From the NCBI GenBank assembly GCA_902167325.1, contig LR632930.1, positions 3,038,001 through 3,102,000 of the forward strand: DNA of 64,000 nucleotides. Reading direction: 5' to 3'. The stretch's first letter is position 1, and each line of letters starts with the position of its first letter. Below the pieces are notes generated by a model. That model had not been told where the DNA came from. It ran no database searches and was given only the letters and a program-made list of their open reading frames with translations. A program made the position numbers and the translations under genes. This document shows positions 50,421-58,735 of the stretch, in pieces. The DNA is from Chitinophaga pinensis (GTDB lineage Bacteria > Bacteroidota > Bacteroidia > Chitinophagales > Chitinophagaceae).

Positions 50421-50630
50421 ATGAAAAAGAACAGCGTTCTTACCCTCCTGGGCGGCGCCCTTTTTGCCGCAGTTGTAACCGTTAGCGCCCTCGGCGTGAA
50501 AGCTTCCACGCTCTCCGACCTTTCCGCTAAAGCTGGAGATTACTGCAAAGATTGCGGTTCCTGCTCTACCGACTGCCGCTCCGGTGCTACAGGTAACATT
50601 TACCCCCACCACGAAGCAGCAGACTATTAA
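50421..50630 (+). CDS. Small secreted four-cysteine peptide (NVEALA-like precursor)
   Basis: 69 residues. A signal peptide (MKKNSVLTLLGGALFAAVVT... to about Ala28, VKA) is followed by a mature part of about 41 residues beginning STLSDLSAKAGDY, with Cys42, Cys45, Cys48 and Cys52 (CxxCxxCxxxC), then a His/Asp-containing tail (YPHHEAADY). Bacteroidota NVEALA-type peptides share this size and a TLSDL-like start, and sit before beta-propeller lipoprotein genes as here; the NVEALA residues themselves are not conserved. A strong terminator follows at once, as for an abundant peptide with limited readthrough to the genes behind it. Function unknown; a secreted, disulfide-linked or metal-binding peptide is plausible. 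Confidence 0.75.
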   Translation: MKKNSVLTLLGGALFAAVVTVSALGVKASTLSDLSAKAGDYCKDCGSCSTDCRSGATGNIYPHHEAADY

Positions 50631-50640
50631 TCAGTTTGCA

Positions 50641-50677
50641 GTGCATTGGGCCCCCGCCCAATGCACCTTTCTTTTGT
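50641..50677 (+). terminator. Terminator between peptide and propeller genes
   Basis: A perfect 11-bp stem (50641-50651 with 50656-50666) with a CCCC loop, then CTTTCTTTTG. It starts 10 bp after the peptide stop and probably sets the peptide-to-downstream expression ratio. Confidence 0.8.
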
Positions 50678-50735
50678 CTCCTTTCAACTCCCGTCTGGCC
50701 ACGGATACACGCCTTACACTGCTTATCATCCCCTT

Positions 50736-51854
50736 ATGATTGTAAGATACAGCCTTCCCGTTCCGGCGCTCTGCTCCCTGCTTATCCTTTGCATGGCCAC
50801 CGCCTGCCGGCAGAACGAATTCGCCGAATACGATAAAGCAAACGCACCCGTCACGTCTTCCGTTACCCTCTCCGGATTCCCCGCCGAAGATTCCCTGAAA
50901 CCACTCCCTACAGGACTCAACTTCGCCGGCACCGTAGATGAAATGGATATTATTGATTCCATCCTCGTTGTTTCCGTCTATAAAGACTCCCTGCTGCTGA
51001 AACTTATCGGTACAGGTTCCCATAAATTACTCACCAGCATCATCCCCAAAGGAAAGCAGGATAATGCTGCCCTCAATATCACCGATATTATCGCTACCGA
51101 CAGTCCGCATATCTTCTGGGCTTTCGATGTTACCCTTGCCAGGTTCCTGCGGATCAATACTGCAAAGGTTCTGGCAGGCGCACATCCCTATCTGCCGGAC
51201 TCGTCTTTCTCCATCCGGCCGCCTTTAAAAGGGATCAAATCACCCGTATGGTCGGGCAATGGCCTGTATGCTGCGTGTTCTTATTTTGAGGAAGACTGCC
51301 GCATGCTGCATTTTAACACGGCATCCGCCATCGTTTCCAAATCAGGAATACTGCCTCCGGCGCTTTACAGCTGGCCCGATCCCAACCCCGACAGCACCTT
51401 CGGCATCGCAGCCAGCGCTTATCCCGCAACCCTCAAAAAGCACCCCGGACAAAACAAATACCTCGTGGCATATTCCTCCATCTGCCGGCTGGAAATCTTC
51501 AGTGACGATACCCTGTTCAAAGTCATTAAGGGACCCGGCAACTTCGTGCCTGATTATAATTTCATCAAAGATCATGGCATTTACCTGCCCAATCTCAAAG
51601 AAGAAACACAGTTCGCCTTTACCAGGTCCAAAGTCACGAAGGATCATATCTTTCTCCTGTATTCCGGGAATGATCATTTCAATACCTGTGGCAACAAACT
51701 GCTGGTGTTCGACTGGCAGGGCCGCCCGGTTAAAAAACTGTTGCTGCCATCCGATGCCTGTAACTTCTCCGTACGCGCCAATGGCAGTGATGTTACGGTA
51801 TACCTTATGGATAAAAGTTCGGGAGATATCAACCGGGCCACATTCACCCTCTGA
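50736..51854 (+). CDS. BF3164-like beta-propeller lipoprotein
   Basis: 372 residues from the ATG at 50736, chosen because a lipoprotein-like signal follows (PVPALCSLLILCMATAC, Cys24). The body is beta-rich with TolB-like six-bladed propeller features: IDSILVVSVYKDSLLLKLIG, IFWAFDVTLARFLRIN, KYLVAYSSICRLEIFSDD, KLLVFDWQGRPVKKLLLPSDAC. Bacteroidota lipoproteins of this kind are habitually encoded beside NVEALA-type peptides. It may bind or present the peptide, which is inference. It is followed 25 bp later by the thioredoxin-like gene. Confidence 0.75.
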   Translation: MIVRYSLPVPALCSLLILCMATACRQNEFAEYDKANAPVTSSVTLSGFPAEDSLKPLPTGLNFAGTVDEMDIIDSILVVSVYKDSLLLKLIGTGSHKLLTSIIPKGKQDNAALNITDIIATDSPHIFWAFDVTLARFLRINTAKVLAGAHPYLPDSSFSIRPPLKGIKSPVWSGNGLYAACSYFEEDCRMLHFNTASAIVSKSGILPPALYSWPDPNPDSTFGIAASAYPATLKKHPGQNKYLVAYSSICRLEIFSDDTLFKVIKGPGNFVPDYNFIKDHGIYLPNLKEETQFAFTRSKVTKDHIFLLYSGNDHFNTCGNKLLVFDWQGRPVKKLLLPSDACNFSVRANGSDVTVYLMDKSSGDINRATFTL

Positions 51855-51879
51855 TCTGTTAAAACCATACTGCTATCAT

Positions 51880-52446
51880 ATGAAACGTTATGCATCCCTT
51901 CTGATCCTGCTGTTCCCTGTTTTATGGTCCTGTAACCGTGACTGCTCCCGGGAAACTGCAGCCCGTATGATGGGCGATAAATTCCGGCAGCACCTGGTGT
52001 TCGGACAAAACTGGCCCGTGATTAACGCTCCATTCGTATTGCCGGATAATAGTTTTGATTTCAAACGTCCGCGTAAAAAGTTCTACTTCCTGCATTACTT
52101 TTCGGCAGACTGTGACAAGTGTATCAATAACCTCCTGCTGGCCCGGCAATTCATCAAAGAAAAGCGCAGTCGTTTTCCCAATGTAGACTTCGTGTTCGTA
52201 GCAAGCGGCTATAATGATACTTTCATCCGCGAAGCTGTGGCGAAAACAAACTTTGAGTATCCCATCTATTTCGAGAAAGAATACCTGCGGTTTAAGACCA
52301 GCAATAAAATCCCTATCGATAACGAAGAGCTGTACAACAACATGCTCATCAATGACAAGGATGAATTACTGCTTTTCGGGTCGCTGTACGATAATCCGAA
52401 AGCCGAATCAATGTTTGATGATATCACCAATTGCAGTGCCCTGTGA
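51880..52446 (+). CDS. Thioredoxin-like lipoprotein with CxxC motif
   Basis: 188 residues with a lipoprotein signal ending in LWSC (Cys18). A thioredoxin-type core begins KKFYFLHYFSADCDKC, giving a redox pair Cys78-Cys81 (CDKC) after a beta strand, then a helix, FVFVASGYND, YPIYFEKEYLR and a final strand-like DELLLFGSLYDN. It looks like a TlpA/redoxin relative in the periplasm. Its stop overlaps the GTG start of the signal peptidase (GTGA), so they are translationally coupled. With a four-cysteine peptide in the same locus, a disulfide-forming or -reducing role in peptide maturation is plausible. Confidence 0.78.
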   Translation: MKRYASLLILLFPVLWSCNRDCSRETAARMMGDKFRQHLVFGQNWPVINAPFVLPDNSFDFKRPRKKFYFLHYFSADCDKCINNLLLARQFIKEKRSRFPNVDFVFVASGYNDTFIREAVAKTNFEYPIYFEKEYLRFKTSNKIPIDNEELYNNMLINDKDELLLFGSLYDNPKAESMFDDITNCSAL

Positions 52447-53120
52447 AGAAGTTAGTGGTATGGGGTATCTGCTTTACCATTCCGGTATTCCTGCTGGCAT
52501 GGTTGTCGCGTTCCGTATACCGGGTAGACGGGCATTCCATGCAGCAAACATTGCTTTCGGGCGACCGGGTATGGCTTTCCGGAAAGGATGCTGTAAACCG
52601 CGGGGATATCGTCATATTTCAGCATCATGGGCAGGCGTATATCAAACGTTGCGCAGGCATGCCGGGAGATACGGTGGTTTTGCAGGAGGGCAGGCTGCTG
52701 GTTAATGGACTGCCGGCAGACCCGCCTGCTGCTGCTGCGCCTGCTGATTCCGGGGATGCTGATAACCTCAGGATCGTTGAGTATTACGGGCAAAACTGGA
52801 CAGCCCGCAACTTCGGACCGCTCGTGGTACCCTTCCGGGGATGCAAAATCCCGCTGAGTGAATATAACAGCAAAATTTATGAATATATCATCCGTACAGA
52901 TGCCGGTATTAACAGTGCAGAACGTTACACTGACTTTGTAAAGAATCATTCACAGTATCAGTTTGAAAATGATTATTATTTCCTGCTGGGCGATAACCGT
53001 TTACATTCCGATGATTCCCGTGTGATGGGCCCTGTACCGGCAACCGGTATTATCGGAAAAACAAGCCTTGTCGTGTATTCATGGGCAGGGTGGAACCGGT
53101 TTTTTCTAAAGCTTCCATAA
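52443..53120 (+). CDS. Signal peptidase I (S26 family), locus-specific copy
   Basis: 225 residues from the GTG at 52443; a TTG four codons earlier is possible. One N-terminal membrane helix (VVWGICFTIPVFLLAWL) is followed by the serine motif VDGHSM (Ser32), then RGDIVIFQHHGQAYIKRCAG with general-base Lys68, then GDNRLHSDDSRVMGPV near the end. The Ser-Lys dyad is intact. Length and a single helix suit a specialised rather than the housekeeping LepB. It lies between the thioredoxin-like and O-antigen-ligase-like genes and is likely to process the locus peptide; the substrate is inferred. Confidence 0.9.
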   Translation: MKKLVVWGICFTIPVFLLAWLSRSVYRVDGHSMQQTLLSGDRVWLSGKDAVNRGDIVIFQHHGQAYIKRCAGMPGDTVVLQEGRLLVNGLPADPPAAAAPADSGDADNLRIVEYYGQNWTARNFGPLVVPFRGCKIPLSEYNSKIYEYIIRTDAGINSAERYTDFVKNHSQYQFENDYYFLLGDNRLHSDDSRVMGPVPATGIIGKTSLVVYSWAGWNRFFLKLP

Positions 53121-53121
53121 C

Positions 53122-54939
53122 ATGGCCACGTTCCGGAATCTCATACTTAGCTTCCTGTTATTAAGTACCCTGCTGGTCCTGATAACGCCCTGTGTCTGGA
53201 GTAATGATCTTGCTGCCGGTGCCCTGTCTGCCAAATACTACTGGCTATATGGAACTACACTCTTTGGCGGTGTGTGCTTATCTGTCGCTTTATTGCTGCG
53301 CCGCTTGCAGGTGCGGTTGGCGGATATGCTGGTCATGGGTTTCCTCCTGTACCTTGTCCTGCTGTCGTGTTTAACGGGGGCGGAGCTGTTAATGGTCAGG
53401 AAGTGGTGGCAGTTCCTGTCAGGGGTAATGTTATACTTCATGATCCGCTACCTGTTACAAACTCCGGCCTGCATCCGGAAGTATGCGCCTGTATTGCTGT
53501 TGTTGCTGACTGGCACTGTATGGCTAAACCTGTTTATGGGATTGCTGCAATTTACCGGATGGGTGCCATCGCTTAATTATTACCATCCCGTTACCGGCAC
53601 GTTTTTTCATCCTGCGCCGTTTGCCATGTTGCTCAGTGCAGTTTTCCCGATAATAGTGTACATAACCATTTACTACTCCCGCGGTGTGGGATGGGATCGG
53701 TGGCTTTACCTGAGTGCTGTACCGCTATGCCTGTTCATTCCTGTTGGTTTGTATTTCCTTGATTCCAGAGCTGCGTGGATAGCTGCAGCAGCCGGCATGT
53801 TACTGGTTTTGCCTGCAGGTGTATGGATGAAGAGGTGGTTTCCGGCCGGCTGGCGGAGATGGGGGCTGGCAGGCATCATGATGCTCATGCTGTCTGCGGC
53901 TTTATATGCAGCCTTTTTACACCGCCCGGCCTCAGTATCCGGCCGCTTACTGGTATGGAAGATCAGCGCTGGTATGCTTGCAGAAAAACCATTGACAGGG
54001 TTTGGGCTGGATCGTTTCCGTGAACAGTACCCCTGGTACCAGATCCGTTATTTCAGCCAGGAGCATTACACTGCAAATGAGGCGCTGCTGGCGGATGAAG
54101 TGACTTCCGCTTTCAGTGAGCCGCTTCAGCTGGCAGTGGAAACCGGCATCCCGGGTGCGTTATTGCTCATAGGCATCGCAGGATATACCATCTTTCAATG
54201 TATGCGGCAAAGCAGGCAGGAGCATAGTATGAGCGGATTGCTGACAAAGGGTGGTGGCGGAGCTTTGCTTTCGTTTGCCACTTTCGCGCTTTCATCTTAC
54301 CCGCTATCACTTGCGGAAGGCGTTGTGCTGTTTTTTGCCTTCATGGCATTGGCGGTTTCCGGAATGGGGAGATACATGATTTTTCCCGGCCACCGGTTCT
54401 TGGGTATTTTGTTGCTACTCTTCGCAGCAGGGGGATTCATCCTCATGAGCAGCCAGGCTCCGCAAAAATGGAAAGAAGTAAAGGCTTATAATCAATGGCG
54501 CATCGCCGATACCACATTGGATACCACATTAGCAGGGAAGCATTATGCCGCCGCGCAAACCGTGCTGTCAGGGAATGAGCTTTTCGCAGCTGCCTATGCG
54601 CGGTTCCTCTTCCGTTCAGGAGCCTTCGCAAAAAGCATGTCCGTCCTGCAACAGATAAAAGGTGCCCGTTATGAAGATTTACTCCTGCGCGGGAGAGTTG
54701 CCGGTAAGTTGGGGAACTACAATGATGCCGTGATGTATTTTGCGCAGGCGCACCTCCTTATTCCGCACCGTTTTGTCCCGCTTTTTCATCTGATGGAAAC
54801 CTTTTACGCAGCAGGAGATGTGCAGCGGGCGATAGTGTACGCAGCGCAAATAAGGGATATGCCGGTGAAAGTGGAATCTATGCAGGTATACACTATCAAA
54901 GATGCCGCTGTAAAAATACTGGCACAAAAAAATAACTGA
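53122..54939 (+). CDS. O-antigen ligase-like polytopic membrane protein with C-terminal TPR-like tail
   Basis: 605 residues, starting 1 bp after the signal peptidase stop. About 11-12 membrane helices span 1-440. A long periplasmic loop includes SVSGRLLVWKISAGMLAEKPLTG, the pattern of the Wzy_C/O-antigen ligase superfamily. From about 470 to 605 a soluble helical tail carries TPR-like features (YAAAQTVLSGNELFAAAYARF, GRVAGKLGNYNDAVMYFAQAHLL). Members link glycans to lipid A, lipids or proteins; pilin and protein O-glycosyl ligases share the fold. No other glycan assembly genes are nearby, so transfer of something to the peptide or a surface protein is an attractive but untested idea. Confidence 0.82.
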   Translation: MATFRNLILSFLLLSTLLVLITPCVWSNDLAAGALSAKYYWLYGTTLFGGVCLSVALLLRRLQVRLADMLVMGFLLYLVLLSCLTGAELLMVRKWWQFLSGVMLYFMIRYLLQTPACIRKYAPVLLLLLTGTVWLNLFMGLLQFTGWVPSLNYYHPVTGTFFHPAPFAMLLSAVFPIIVYITIYYSRGVGWDRWLYLSAVPLCLFIPVGLYFLDSRAAWIAAAAGMLLVLPAGVWMKRWFPAGWRRWGLAGIMMLMLSAALYAAFLHRPASVSGRLLVWKISAGMLAEKPLTGFGLDRFREQYPWYQIRYFSQEHYTANEALLADEVTSAFSEPLQLAVETGIPGALLLIGIAGYTIFQCMRQSRQEHSMSGLLTKGGGGALLSFATFALSSYPLSLAEGVVLFFAFMALAVSGMGRYMIFPGHRFLGILLLLFAAGGFILMSSQAPQKWKEVKAYNQWRIADTTLDTTLAGKHYAAAQTVLSGNELFAAAYARFLFRSGAFAKSMSVLQQIKGARYEDLLLRGRVAGKLGNYNDAVMYFAQAHLLIPHRFVPLFHLMETFYAAGDVQRAIVYAAQIRDMPVKVESMQVYTIKDAAVKILAQKNN

Positions 54940-54955
54940 TTTAACCGATCGTAAT

Positions 54956-56548
54956 ATGAAAAAGACAATCGTATGTATGATGTGCTGGGTAATGGCCGCC
55001 TGTAGTTCACGTGCGCCACAAATACCCATCGCGGTTACTGCTGCACTGGATCTGGCGGGCGATAACCGACCGGAACTGGAGAAAGTGATTGCGCACTACA
55101 GTGCCCGGGAACAAGACAGCCAGAAGCTTTCCGCCGCTTTTTTCCTGATCGCCAATATGCCGGGTAAAGGCAGCTTCCAGTATCAGCCCACTGCCGGCGG
55201 CGCTCCATGCGCTTACGACGTATTCCAATTTACCGGTATCGGGATCGATAGTCTCAACGTCCTGAAAAAGCGCTATGAAGATTCCGCAGGTATCGCAGAG
55301 ATCAGGTTTACTGATCCTGTTTTTATCGAAGATATCCGGGTGATCTCAGCCGCGAGCCTCATCTCGAATATTGACTTCGCTTTTAAAGCCTGGGAGTTAC
55401 CATGGGCGCGTAAACTTGATTTCGATGCGTTCTGCGAATTAGTGCTGCCCTACCGGTTTGCATACGAGCCGCTGTCTGACTGGCGGGAAAAATTTTACAC
55501 CAACCTGCCCTGGGTGCAAAGCCGGTCAAAGGGTAATACCGACCGGCTGGCGATTGCTGCGATGGTGAACGACAGTCTCCGTAAGAAATACCGGTATGTA
55601 CACGATGTGATTGGTTACTTTCCCGGCCAGCTCAGTCTCCGGCAGTTGGAAGCAGCCATGGGTGGCCGGTGCGAAGATCTCAACACCCTGCTGGCCTATT
55701 GGCTCAGGGCAGCCGGTATCCCCGTTGCTTCGGAATATACCAGCTTCTGGGCGAACAGTAATTACGGAGGACATTCGTGGGTGAGCATATCAGATACCAC
55801 AGGCCGGTTTGTTCCCATGAATGCAGTGTATGATAATCCGGTGAGAGATTCGCTGCCCTTTGGCGGTGCTCACCTCGCGAAAGCCTACCGGAAATTGTTC
55901 CGGCTTGCACCCGTTCCGGAAAACGGGTATTCTGATTCCGCAAACCTGTATGCACAGGATGTTTCCGATGTTACTGCATCCTATCTGCCCACCCGCAATA
56001 TTACGCTTCCCATTCTTCAGGCCCGGAAAAGCGGAGAAAAGATACAGCCCGGTGTATTGAACGGAACAGGCTGGAAGCCGCTGGTAACTGCCACAGCATT
56101 AACCGATACTTCCGTTACGTTTGCTGACCTGGCCACCAACGTGCTGTATGCTCCGGTGGTGAAGCGGGATAACAAGATCGTACCGGTAGGAGTACCTTTT
56201 TATCTTAGCAAAGGTGGACGGATTTTTTACCTGACGCCGGATACTACCCGGATGGTAGACATTGATCTGCTGATCCGCAATATCCCGGCCAGTTTGTACC
56301 GCAAAAAGTGCGAGATCGTGTATTGGGATCATCAACAGCAGATCTGGCGGGGCACCGGCAGTTTCCGGTATATGAAAGACGATCCTGCCAAACTCAATAA
56401 GGTCAGAAGCAACCAGCGGCTCACTTTCGGGAAAGTACCGGCCAATGCGTTGTATAAAGTAGCTGAATATAATCCTGCTGATGTAGTGGTAAAGTACGGT
56501 CGGCCTTTTCTCTACAATGCTGAGGAAGGTAAATACGATGATTATTAA
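54956..56548 (+). CDS. Transglutaminase-like lipoprotein
   Basis: 530 residues with a lipoprotein signal ending VMAAC (Cys16). A transglutaminase/protease core spans about 200-310: MGGRCEDLNTLLAYWLRAAGIPV gives Cys239 (written in part), GGHSWV gives His273, and an aspartate follows at about 293 (AVYDNP), so a Cys-His-Asp triad seems intact. The C-terminal half (320-530) is beta-rich. It is the last gene of the apparent cluster, 16 bp after the ligase-like gene, and converges on the GDPD gene. Possible roles are crosslinking, deamidation or proteolysis of a periplasmic protein or the locus peptide. Confidence 0.82.
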   Translation: MKKTIVCMMCWVMAACSSRAPQIPIAVTAALDLAGDNRPELEKVIAHYSAREQDSQKLSAAFFLIANMPGKGSFQYQPTAGGAPCAYDVFQFTGIGIDSLNVLKKRYEDSAGIAEIRFTDPVFIEDIRVISAASLISNIDFAFKAWELPWARKLDFDAFCELVLPYRFAYEPLSDWREKFYTNLPWVQSRSKGNTDRLAIAAMVNDSLRKKYRYVHDVIGYFPGQLSLRQLEAAMGGRCEDLNTLLAYWLRAAGIPVASEYTSFWANSNYGGHSWVSISDTTGRFVPMNAVYDNPVRDSLPFGGAHLAKAYRKLFRLAPVPENGYSDSANLYAQDVSDVTASYLPTRNITLPILQARKSGEKIQPGVLNGTGWKPLVTATALTDTSVTFADLATNVLYAPVVKRDNKIVPVGVPFYLSKGGRIFYLTPDTTRMVDIDLLIRNIPASLYRKKCEIVYWDHQQQIWRGTGSFRYMKDDPAKLNKVRSNQRLTFGKVPANALYKVAEYNPADVVVKYGRPFLYNAEEGKYDDY

Positions 56549-56551
56549 TCA

Positions 56552-57409
56552 TCAGGGCCGTAGTCCTTTTTTACGCAGGTAGTTCACCAGTTCGCCCGGC
56601 AGATCGGTTTGCACAATGCCGGTGCGGGGGAAGCTGCGGAAGAAGTGATCGAACCCGCTGTCTGGTTGCGCTTTCTCTTCTTTATCAAATTCGCCGAGGG
56701 TATTCATCCATACGCGTGCGCCGGTGGCACGCACACTGTCTGCCAGCTGGTTGTTATAAAAAGTTTCGTCGAGGTGAAGGGCGGGGAACTTTCCGTACGT
56801 GAGTGTTTGCTGTGTGGCAGCGGCATCCCGTACACGGGGCATTACCGGGATACCCTTATCGAAGGCTATCAACTCCGGCGCCTCCTGATGATCGTACAGG
56901 AAAAAGAGTACATATTTCGACATGCCTGCTTTACGGATCTCCACACAGGCATCTTTGGCGGCGGCTATGCCGTCTACTTTAAAATCCACATCCACTAATA
57001 TTTTACCTTTTGCAGTTTGCAATGCATTCCGGAAAGTAGGGATGCGCTCCTTTGTGGGCTGTCCGTTATGCAGCAGCGGGAACTTTTGCAGCTGTGCCAG
57101 TGTATAGTCTGCCACGCTCCCCGGCTGGCCGGTAGTGCGGGTGATGGTACGGTCGTGCATGAGAACAAATACGCCGTCTTTGGTGCGTTGTACATCCAGT
57201 TCTGCTATATCGGTGCCGAGGCGTACTGCTTCGCGGATGGAAGCGATGGAGTTTTCGGGATAGTCGGCATGTGCGGCGCGGTGTGCTGCTACCAATACAT
57301 GATCGGGCTGTTTGTGCATGCGGTGCAGGATGCTGTCGGCCCGGGAAGTTTGCGCGTTTGCGGTAAAGGTAACGGAGGCAAGGAGGAGGGTGGAGAAAAA
57401 TAGTTTCAT
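56552..57409 (-). CDS. Glycerophosphodiester phosphodiesterase family protein
   Basis: 285 residues with a signal peptide (MKLFFSTLLLASVTFTANA). The GDPD TIM barrel is recognised from VAAHRAAHADYPENSIASI (catalytic His-Arg and Glu-Asn), AELDVQRTKDGVFVLMHDRTI (metal-binding Glu-Asp and second catalytic His) and a late VQTDLPGELVNYLR. It would hydrolyse glycerophosphodiesters in the periplasm to glycerol-3-phosphate and an alcohol. It converges with the transglutaminase-like gene, 3 bp apart, and is preceded by the 11-bp repeat region. Confidence 0.92.
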   Translation of the reverse strand: MKLFFSTLLLASVTFTANAQTSRADSILHRMHKQPDHVLVAAHRAAHADYPENSIASIREAVRLGTDIAELDVQRTKDGVFVLMHDRTITRTTGQPGSVADYTLAQLQKFPLLHNGQPTKERIPTFRNALQTAKGKILVDVDFKVDGIAAAKDACVEIRKAGMSKYVLFFLYDHQEAPELIAFDKGIPVMPRVRDAAATQQTLTYGKFPALHLDETFYNNQLADSVRATGARVWMNTLGEFDKEEKAQPDSGFDHFFRSFPRTGIVQTDLPGELVNYLRKKGLRP

Positions 57410-57561
57410 GGTCGTGTAAGGGCATTTTTTCCGGATAGTAAGATGGGGAACTTTTTTGGGTATCCATAGTATGGGGGTGTTTTCTTGCTGTTAATTATGA
57501 TGGGAAGGCGGGGTAAACCGGGGTGGATAGGGGGATTAGAGGGGGGCAGGTACGGGTTAAT

Positions 57562-57651
57562 ATACCTGGAACATACCAGGAGCTTGCCAGGTACTTACCG
57601 GGAACATACCAGGAACTGTGGACTAAAGGTGGACTTGATGTGGAGGTGATG
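57562..57651. repeat. 11-bp periodic intergenic repeat, locus C
   Basis: The gene-free stretch 57410-57822 holds these repeats and nothing else I can name. From 57562 five 11-mers run without a break: ATACCTGGAAC, ATACCAGGAGC, TTGCCAGGTAC, TTACCGGGAAC, ATACCAGGAAC. After a short break the 11-bp period resumes at about 57619 with a different unit (GTGGACTAAAG, GTGGACTTGAT, GTGGAGGTGAT) and decays by about 57695. An 84-codon frame across the region shows only the rotated repeat. Confidence 0.82.
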
Positions 57652-57822
57652 TGTATGTGTGCTGTAAAGGAAGTGATGGAGATGGTTGGTATGTGGAAAG
57701 CAGAAAGGGCGCCTGCAGCCCATGGCAATGGCTGGCGGAGGAGTGGCCTGCCGCGTAAATTATGGGTCCGTATGTGATGAAAATGAATTGCTTACTACAA
57801 AATCTTCTGTTATGGCAGTGGG

Positions 57823-58587
57823 TTATTCCCGTGGTACGTGATCCTGCCCGTACTTAGCGGGAGCCGTATTATGAGGAAGCTCCGATGGGAGGAGGAGCAG
57901 CTTCTTACGGGGGCGCGATTTTACATCCACCACTTCCGGGGTTTCATCCCCGATCACGGCAATGATATCCGCAGCATTGAACTTCCGGTTGTAGGAGATG
58001 GCTTCTTTGAGAAACGTTCTGACCTGCAGGGTAATCAGTAGTGTGCCTTTGCCGGGTACGTCTACTGACAGGTCCGCTCCTGCGAAAGGTTCCTCCAGGT
58101 CGATGTGCAGCACGTCTGCATCCATGCCTGTAACGGTGCGGGTGGCGAAGTCGATCCGGGTGGCGATGAGTTTTATTTCCATCCTGACGGCATCACCAAA
58201 GTTAAACAGCTCCTGTGCAGCGATATGCATTTTACCATTCTCCGTGAGAACAGGCAGCTGGCTGAAGAATTTTTCAATACCGGTGTGCCCGTTGAACCGG
58301 AAACCCTTCAGGCCGGCATGGTTATTTCTGCCAGCGGCCAGGATGGTACTGTTCAGCCGGTTCACGACGTTGCCATCGCAGAAGATGTCGATATCAGGCG
58401 CCACTGCATTGCGGATAAGGGCGCCTTTGCGGCTGGCTGCGCCGAACCATTTTGCGGCACGTCGGGTATTATCCGTTTGCCTGACGGATTCCGGCATGGA
58501 GCGCAAACAGTGCTTACCGTTGCGCTTGTAGGCAATGACATTGCCTATTTTGCCTTTAAAAGTGATGACTGAGGTTACGGTTGCCAT
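57823..58587 (-). CDS. Hypothetical protein
   Basis: 254 residues from the ATG at 58587 (an upstream in-frame codon ten positions earlier is unlikely). No signal peptide or membrane segment. The N-terminus (VTSVITFKGKIGNVIAYKRN) contains a GKIGNVIAYKRNGKHCLRSMP pattern, followed by RRAAKWFGAASRKGALIR, and resembles proteins of unknown function that occur in several copies in Chitinophaga-type genomes. The C-terminal half is beta-rich. I recognise no catalytic motif and propose no function. A terminator on the same strand lies upstream, so it has its own promoter. Confidence 0.7.
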   Translation of the reverse strand: MATVTSVITFKGKIGNVIAYKRNGKHCLRSMPESVRQTDNTRRAAKWFGAASRKGALIRNAVAPDIDIFCDGNVVNRLNSTILAAGRNNHAGLKGFRFNGHTGIEKFFSQLPVLTENGKMHIAAQELFNFGDAVRMEIKLIATRIDFATRTVTGMDADVLHIDLEEPFAGADLSVDVPGKGTLLITLQVRTFLKEAISYNRKFNAADIIAVIGDETPEVVDVKSRPRKKLLLLPSELPHNTAPAKYGQDHVPRE

Positions 58588-58700
58588 AACATTTAGATTT
58601 TGTGGACTTATATACACATAATACGTGCCAGAGCAGTTGCCGGAGATGCCTGAAAGGGCTGGTTGTGAGTTATTTGTGCGAAACTAAGTCTGTCAGGCAT

Positions 58701-58733
58701 AAAAAAGCCCGGGAAGTAAATTCCCGGGCTTTT
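58701..58733 (-). terminator. Rho-independent terminator of the tRNA-like RNA
   Basis: A perfect 13-bp stem (58703-58715 with 58721-58733), loop of five, and six T residues in the minus direction (58706-58701). It begins two bases beyond the 3' end of the tRNA-like RNA. Confidence 0.9.
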
Positions 58734-58735
58734 GC

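Noticed and set aside
49986..50612. A 208-codon minus-strand frame opposite the small peptide gene
   Set aside because: Composition is irregular, with no signal or domain. The + strand has a textbook signal peptide, cysteine motif and following terminator.
57523..57777. An 84-codon + frame over repeat array C
   Set aside because: Its apparent repeats come from the 11-bp DNA period read in rotating frames. There is no conserved end or start context.
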